The position numbers were made by a program, and so were the translations under genes. Positions 6,433 to 9,435 of a DNA stretch of 9,435 bases are shown one piece after another. The notes under the pieces are model-generated. The model was not told where the DNA came from and searched no databases. It saw only the letters and a program-made list of their open reading frames with translations. Position 1 is the stretch's first letter. Every line of letters begins with the position of its first letter. Source of the DNA: Gammaproteobacteria bacterium (GTDB lineage: Bacteria > Pseudomonadota > Gammaproteobacteria > Competibacterales > Competibacteraceae); the NCBI GenBank assembly GCA_003562535.1, contig PWUP01000021.1:1-9435 (forward strand), read 5' to 3'.

Positions 6433-6458
6433 GCCCGTCGCATACCTACGGGCAGGTA
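6433..6458 (-). promoter_or_regulatory. Overlapping hairpins in the cytochrome leader
   Basis: Two inverted repeats share bases: GCCCGT-9-ACGGGC at 6433-6453 and TACCT-6-AGGTA at 6443-6458. They cannot fold at the same time in one RNA. They lie between the candidate -10 (6465-6470) and the GTG start at 6402, so they could be an operator near +1 or alternative leader structures. They do not match any riboswitch I know. Confidence 0.3.
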
Positions 6459-6464
6459 GTATGA

Positions 6465-6470
6465 AGTATA
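6465..6470 (-). promoter_or_regulatory. Candidate -10 box for the cytochrome gene
   Basis: The minus strand reads TATACT, five of six bases of the consensus. The hexamer 17 bases upstream is TTCCTG, a poor -35. Transcription would start near 6458, giving a leader of about 55 bases. An activator may be needed if the promoter is real. Confidence 0.35.
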
Positions 6471-6518
6471 CCCCGTTCGCTGACTGGCAGGAATAGTGAG
6501 TCGATCACCGCCCAGCGC

Positions 6519-7133
6519 TCAACTCAATACCCGCTGTTCAGCCTCTTGAATGGCTGCAGATAGCCTAGCGTAATCGTTAGCCACAGGAAACTCAGGATAA
6601 TCTGCGACCAAGCGCTCTGGCGGATTGAATAAAATCCCCGCATCGGCTGCCGTCAGCATGCTTAAATCGTTATAAGAATCACCGGCAGCAATAATCTTAA
6701 AGTTTAATTGTCGCAATGCATTCACCGCCTGACGCTTGGGATCGGTCTGACGCAAACGGTAACCGCTAATCCGCCCTGCGGCATCGACTTCTAAACGATG
6801 GCAAAATAAGGTTGGCCAGTCGAGCTGTTTCATCAAGGGTTGAGCAAACTCATAAAATGTGTCTGACAAAATAATCACTTGAGAACGAGAGCGCAACCAC
6901 TGGAGAAAATCAAACGCGCCATCCAGTGGGCGCAGTTCGTCGATCACGGCTTGAATATCCGCCAGCCCCAAATCATGTTCACGCAAAATCGTTAAACGGT
7001 GGTGCATCAATTCATCATAATCGGCGATATCCCGAGTGGTTAAACGCAGGGCATCGATACCGGAACGCTCGGCCACCCCAATCCAAATTTCCGGAACCAA
7101 CACACCCTCAAGATCCAAACAGGTGATCATCAT
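6519..7133 (-). CDS. thrH: ThrH: phosphoserine phosphatase / homoserine phosphotransferase
   Basis: This 204-residue protein of the haloacid dehalogenase superfamily closely resembles Pseudomonas ThrH as I recall it. ThrH removes phosphate from phosphoserine and can transfer it to homoserine, linking serine and threonine synthesis. Counting from the chosen start, motif I is CLDLEGVLVPEIW with nucleophile D7 and E9 where many family members have Asp, motif II is ILSDTFYEF with S90, the Lys motif is DPKRQ with K133, and motif IV is AGDSYND with D152 and D156. All catalytic residues are present. ATG at 7133 is preferred because GGGGA lies about 10 bases upstream; an ATG at 7142 would sit only 2 bases after it, and one at 7130 is also possible. 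The enzyme is cytoplasmic. A 116-base gap separates it from the cytochrome gene downstream, so they are probably separate units. Confidence 0.92.
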   Translation of the reverse strand: MMITCLDLEGVLVPEIWIGVAERSGIDALRLTTRDIADYDELMHHRLTILREHDLGLADIQAVIDELRPLDGAFDFLQWLRSRSQVIILSDTFYEFAQPLMKQLDWPTLFCHRLEVDAAGRISGYRLRQTDPKRQAVNALRQLNFKIIAAGDSYNDLSMLTAADAGILFNPPERLVADYPEFPVANDYARLSAAIQEAEQRVLS

Positions 7134-7174
7134 GTCAGCCATTTCCCCAGTTGTGTAGTAGAATAAGTGGCAAA

Positions 7175-7182
7175 AGTATAGT
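7175..7182. promoter_or_regulatory. Overlapping divergent -10-like boxes between thrH and the sulfurtransferase operon
   Basis: The minus strand reads TATACT (7175-7180) toward thrH, and the plus strand reads TATAGT (7177-7182) toward the small gene at 7236. The -35 candidates are poor on both sides: TTGCAC at 15 bases for thrH, and TTGTGT at 20 bases for the plus strand. The spacing between the two start codons (about 100 bases) requires promoters in this interval, so the location is credible even though the hexamers are weak. Confidence 0.3.
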
Positions 7183-7235
7183 GACCGTTCCCACAGTGCA
7201 AGCGTGCTGTGTCATCCACGCTGTTTGTTTTAACC

Positions 7236-7595
7236 ATGATGCCCCCGACTCAATCCCGTTTAGACGACGTCTTAATCAGTGAGGCTGAAGAACTCTTCCG
7301 CAGCCATTTAGCCGCTAAAGAGCGCGAAGGACTGTCCACACAAGATTTACATAAGCTTGCCGAACAGTTTTACCAAATGTACGATTTACTCGATACCTGT
7401 ATTCAACAGCAAACCACGCCGCGCAGTGATCGTGCTTTGCGGGATGCCACCTATAATTTTATCGCTGACGGACTGATGGATAAACTGCACACCATCTATG
7501 ATGACAATATCCGGCTCAGCGATGGACAAATCCGCCAGCTCATCGAACAGACTCGGCGCAAGCTGCACCGTCTGCGCCGTCTACTGGAATGTTGA
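7236..7595 (+). CDS. Small helical protein of unknown function
   Basis: I do not recognise this protein. From ATG at 7236 it has 119 residues; a GTG at 7209 would give 128. No Shine-Dalgarno sequence helps choose, and a second ATG follows at 7239. The sequence is charged and rich in Leu, Gln, Glu and Arg, with no membrane segment, signal peptide or metal motif, and looks mostly alpha-helical. The C-terminus is strongly basic, with RRKLHRLRRLLEC at the end. It is probably a real gene: it is free of stops, its composition suits a soluble protein, and it ends 4 bases before the sulfurtransferase gene, as in an operon. A basic helical tail could bind nucleic acid or a partner protein, but nothing in the sequence proves that. 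Confidence 0.65.
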   Translation: MMPPTQSRLDDVLISEAEELFRSHLAAKEREGLSTQDLHKLAEQFYQMYDLLDTCIQQQTTPRSDRALRDATYNFIADGLMDKLHTIYDDNIRLSDGQIRQLIEQTRRKLHRLRRLLEC

Positions 7596-7599
7596 CACA

Positions 7600-8448
7600 A
7601 TGAAAAACTTACCGACACTTGTCACCCCTGAATGGTGGGTACAACACGCCGATCAACCTCTACAGTTCGTAGATGCTCGGTTTTTTTTACCGACGGAAGA
7701 GCGCGATGCCGCCGCCGAATTCGCACAGGCTCATCTCCCAGGAGCGGTATTTTTTGACATCGACGCCGTCAACGACCGCAGCACTCCCCTACCCCATATG
7801 CTGCCACCCCCTGAAGCCTTTTGCCAATTCATGCACACCCTTGGCATTAACAGCCGCGACCCGATTATCTGCTACGATGAGGGTGGGTTGATGGGTGCTT
7901 GCCGCGTCTGGTGGACGTTTCGCGTTTATGGGCATGAAACAGTCGCTGTGCTGGACGGCGGATTACCGGCTTGGCAAGCCGCCGGTTTACCCATCACGAC
8001 CGGCCCAACCCAGCGCCCCCACACATCCGTACCGTTCATTGCCAAATTTCACCCTGAACGCCTAGCGGTTTTGGCTACCGTACGCGCAGCCTTACAGCAG
8101 CACAGTGCACAAGTGATCGATGCCCGTTCAGCCGAGCGCTTTGCGGGTCAGGCTCCCGAACCGCGTCCAGGTCTGCGCAGCGGCCACATGCCAGGCGCTA
8201 TTAATATTCCGTTTACCGATGTGATTACCCCCCAAGGCTTTCTGGCCGACCCAACCCACCTCCAAGCCGTGTTCACCGCCGCAGGGATTGATTTACACCG
8301 CCCGATTATTACCAGTTGCGGTTCCGGCGTGTCAGCCGCCGTCCTATTACTGGCGCTTGATCGACTAGGCCACCGCCAGCTTGCCCTATATGACGGCTCA
8401 TGGGCAGAATGGGCAGCGCGTGACGACACCCCCATTGTTCAAGGCTAA
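7600..8448 (+). CDS. sseA: 3-mercaptopyruvate-type sulfurtransferase (two rhodanese domains)
   Basis: This 282-residue protein has tandem rhodanese domains, at about residues 5-135 and 155-280, the usual size for the family. The second domain carries the catalytic loop CGSGVSA at 240-246 with persulfide-forming Cys240. The CGSGV(T/S)A form is typical of 3-mercaptopyruvate sulfurtransferases such as E. coli SseA, whereas thiosulfate sulfurtransferases usually have a more basic loop. The first domain has CYDEGG at 91-96 with Asp at the corresponding position and is inactive, as is normal. EPRPGLRSGHMPGAINIP near 187-204 also matches SseA. It moves sulfane sulfur from 3-mercaptopyruvate to acceptors in the cytoplasm. 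ATG at 7600 fits the family start; GGAA lies 11 bases upstream. A T8 run at 7681-7688 encodes Phe-Phe-Leu. The DUF3293 gene begins 10 bases after its stop. Confidence 0.9.
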   Translation: MKNLPTLVTPEWWVQHADQPLQFVDARFFLPTEERDAAAEFAQAHLPGAVFFDIDAVNDRSTPLPHMLPPPEAFCQFMHTLGINSRDPIICYDEGGLMGACRVWWTFRVYGHETVAVLDGGLPAWQAAGLPITTGPTQRPHTSVPFIAKFHPERLAVLATVRAALQQHSAQVIDARSAERFAGQAPEPRPGLRSGHMPGAINIPFTDVITPQGFLADPTHLQAVFTAAGIDLHRPIITSCGSGVSAAVLLLALDRLGHRQLALYDGSWAEWAARDDTPIVQG

Positions 8449-8458
8449 GGGCAATGCA

Positions 8459-8911
8459 ATGGTGTCTGCTGAACTGCTCGCTGCCTATCGACGCACTCAG
8501 TATCAGGCGGACACCCCGTTAGGCTCCCTAAGCTTGCGTATTGGTGAACCCAATCCCCTGCTTGACCAACTGCTGATCCAACACCATGCCCAACACTGGG
8601 CTTATATCAGTGCTTGCAACCCTGGCTCAATCGTCTTATCTCCGGCTGAGAATCAGCAGCGCCACTGTGCCCTACAAACCTGCTTAGCGACTCAAGGTTA
8701 TCTCTGGTACTCAGGGTTTGGGTATCCAGACCCTGAACATGACAGCCACTGGGTTGCAGAAGCCAGTGTACTGATCCTAGATATTGCACCGCATGCGGCA
8801 CACACCTTGGCTCAGCAATTTGGTCAATCGGCCTTAGTGAGCGGACGCCGAGGTGGAGTTCCTGAATTGGTTGTTTGTCACCATTCACCTAGCCGCCTTA
8901 CGATGCTGTGA
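8459..8911 (+). CDS. DUF3293 domain protein
   Basis: This 150-residue cytoplasmic protein of unknown function fits the DUF3293 family by its pattern of conserved blocks: an opening AYRRTQY, then SLRIGEPNP near 25-33, ISACNPGS near 50-57 followed by SPAENQQRH, and a closing AQQFGQSALV near 119-128. There are no membrane segments or catalytic motifs that I can name. ATG at 8459 is chosen because AAGG (8447-8450) lies 8 bases upstream and overlaps the sulfurtransferase stop codon, which suggests translational coupling. An ATG at 8454 is out of frame. It is the third gene of the apparent operon and converges on the helicase gene. Confidence 0.8.
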   Translation: MVSAELLAAYRRTQYQADTPLGSLSLRIGEPNPLLDQLLIQHHAQHWAYISACNPGSIVLSPAENQQRHCALQTCLATQGYLWYSGFGYPDPEHDSHWVAEASVLILDIAPHAAHTLAQQFGQSALVSGRRGGVPELVVCHHSPSRLTML

Positions 8912-8940
8912 TTGGCAAGCCAGAAAACGGGTTGCGCAAT
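8911..8940. terminator. Imperfect hairpin between convergent genes
   Basis: About 10 base pairs form between the arms at 8911-8921 and 8929-8940, with one bulge, one mismatch and a 7-base loop AGAAAAC. It starts at the last base of the DUF3293 stop and lies between two converging genes, where a terminator is expected. There is no run of T on either side, so it is not a standard intrinsic terminator. The other 30 bases of this gap show nothing recognisable. Confidence 0.3.
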
Positions 8941-8970
8941 GCCTTAAACACGTTGATGTTCTGCGTCCAT

Positions 8971-9435
8971 TTACTCAACCGCATCCGTCGCGACAATCTC
9001 ATCAAGAAATATAGAGGGCCCTGAAGCACTGATCAGCAAATAATCCTCGGGACGAGTCAGTGCCACGTACATCAATTTGCGTTCTTCTTCTAAAGAGGTA
9101 TCCGCAAAGGGTCGCGGTAACAGGTCAGCCCAGAGCAAGACGACGGCTTTGTACTGTAAGCCTTTAGCCGAATGAATGGTTTGAATTTTAATCCCCGGTT
9201 CGCCGATGCGACCGCGTTGTGAGGCATTTTGAGTTAACCAGATGACCGGCGCAGCATCCGACAAGGCGTGGTTTAATTCTTCGATCAGATCACGATCGTG
9301 CCGAGCGGCAAAGGGATAGAAAATTGCAATCTCATGCGGCTGCAGGGGGGTAATCTCGCGGCCATACCACTGGCCATCCAGCCAATTTTTAACCACTTTC
9401 AGCACCTGCCGGATTTCTTCACGGCGGTTATCGGA
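8971..9435 (-). CDS. UvrD/Rep-type superfamily 1 helicase, C-terminal part
   Basis: The last 154 residues of a 3'-to-5' DNA helicase are present; the reading frame stays open to the right edge, so the start and ATP-binding N-terminus lie outside. Counting visible residues, IHSAKGLQYKAVVL at about 87-100 is the motif V region of superfamily 1A helicases, and EERKLMYVALTR at 117-128 is motif VI with its arginine finger candidate R128. The preceding EIAIFYPF at 35-42 is the usual beta strand of the second RecA-like domain. The protein ends soon after motif VI, so it lacks the long C-terminal extension of UvrD itself; it may be a shorter relative of the UvrD_C_2 kind. A role in DNA repair or replication-fork processing is inferred from the family only. 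Confidence 0.85.
   Translation of the reverse strand, partial: SDNRREEIRQVLKVVKNWLDGQWYGREITPLQPHEIAIFYPFAARHDRDLIEELNHALSDAAPVIWLTQNASQRGRIGEPGIKIQTIHSAKGLQYKAVVLLWADLLPRPFADTSLEEERKLMYVALTRPEDYLLISASGPSIFLDEIVATDAVE

Noticed and set aside
6071..6496. Long plus-strand reading frame rich in Ala, Ser and Gly opposite the cytochrome gene
   Set aside because: It mirrors the low-complexity acidic linker on the other strand. The minus-strand frame has a haem motif, a membrane anchor and a ribosome-binding site, so this one is a shadow.
7681..7688. T8 run in the sulfurtransferase as a possible phase-variation tract
   Set aside because: It codes cleanly for Phe-Phe-Leu in a conserved-looking enzyme. 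Eight is short for a contingency locus, and a metabolic enzyme is an unlikely target.

Overview
The window looks like ordinary chromosome of a gammaproteobacterium. The CysB N-terminus, a Pseudomonas-type ThrH, a cytochrome c5-type protein with the GAMPPKGG motif, and a SseA-type sulfurtransferase all fit that group. Base composition is moderate by eye (roughly 50-55% GC, not counted). A sulfur-oxidising lineage such as Thiotrichales is only a guess. I see no tRNA, rRNA, CRISPR array or insertion sequence.

Left part (1-2035, minus strand). The window begins inside cysB, the LysR-type regulator of sulfur assimilation. Only its DNA-binding N-terminus is present, and it is read from a GTG. Nine bases upstream of that GTG ends a complete tyrosine recombinase of 387 residues, which starts at a TTG with a strong Shine-Dalgarno sequence. 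A 182-base AT-rich gap with several inverted repeats separates it from a DUF4389 membrane protein gene.

Centre (2182-5799, plus strand). Four genes run together: a von Willebrand A (VWA) domain protein with an intact metal site, a membrane protein with a C-terminal J domain, a TraB/PrgY-family membrane protein, and a DUF815-type AAA+ ATPase. Gaps between them are 8, 45 and 19 bases. The VWA/J pair recalls a pair I know from alphaproteobacteria. The full four-gene set is the least understood part of the window. The last two genes lack a Shine-Dalgarno sequence and share a 10-base motif just before their starts that resembles an extended -10 promoter.

Right of centre (5800-7133, minus strand). 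A membrane-anchored monohaem cytochrome of the c5 family has a long acidic Pro/Glu/Ala linker. Its stop codon directly abuts that of the ATPase. Upstream of it lies thrH (phosphoserine phosphatase/homoserine phosphotransferase).

Right part (7236-8911, plus strand). A short unrecognised helical protein, a two-domain 3-mercaptopyruvate-type sulfurtransferase and a DUF3293 protein form a tight apparent operon with gaps of 4 and 10 bases. It is divergent from thrH.

The window ends with the C-terminal part of a UvrD-type helicase on the minus strand, converging on the DUF3293 gene. All coordinates and motifs were read by eye. Family names rest on recalled motif similarity, not on searches.
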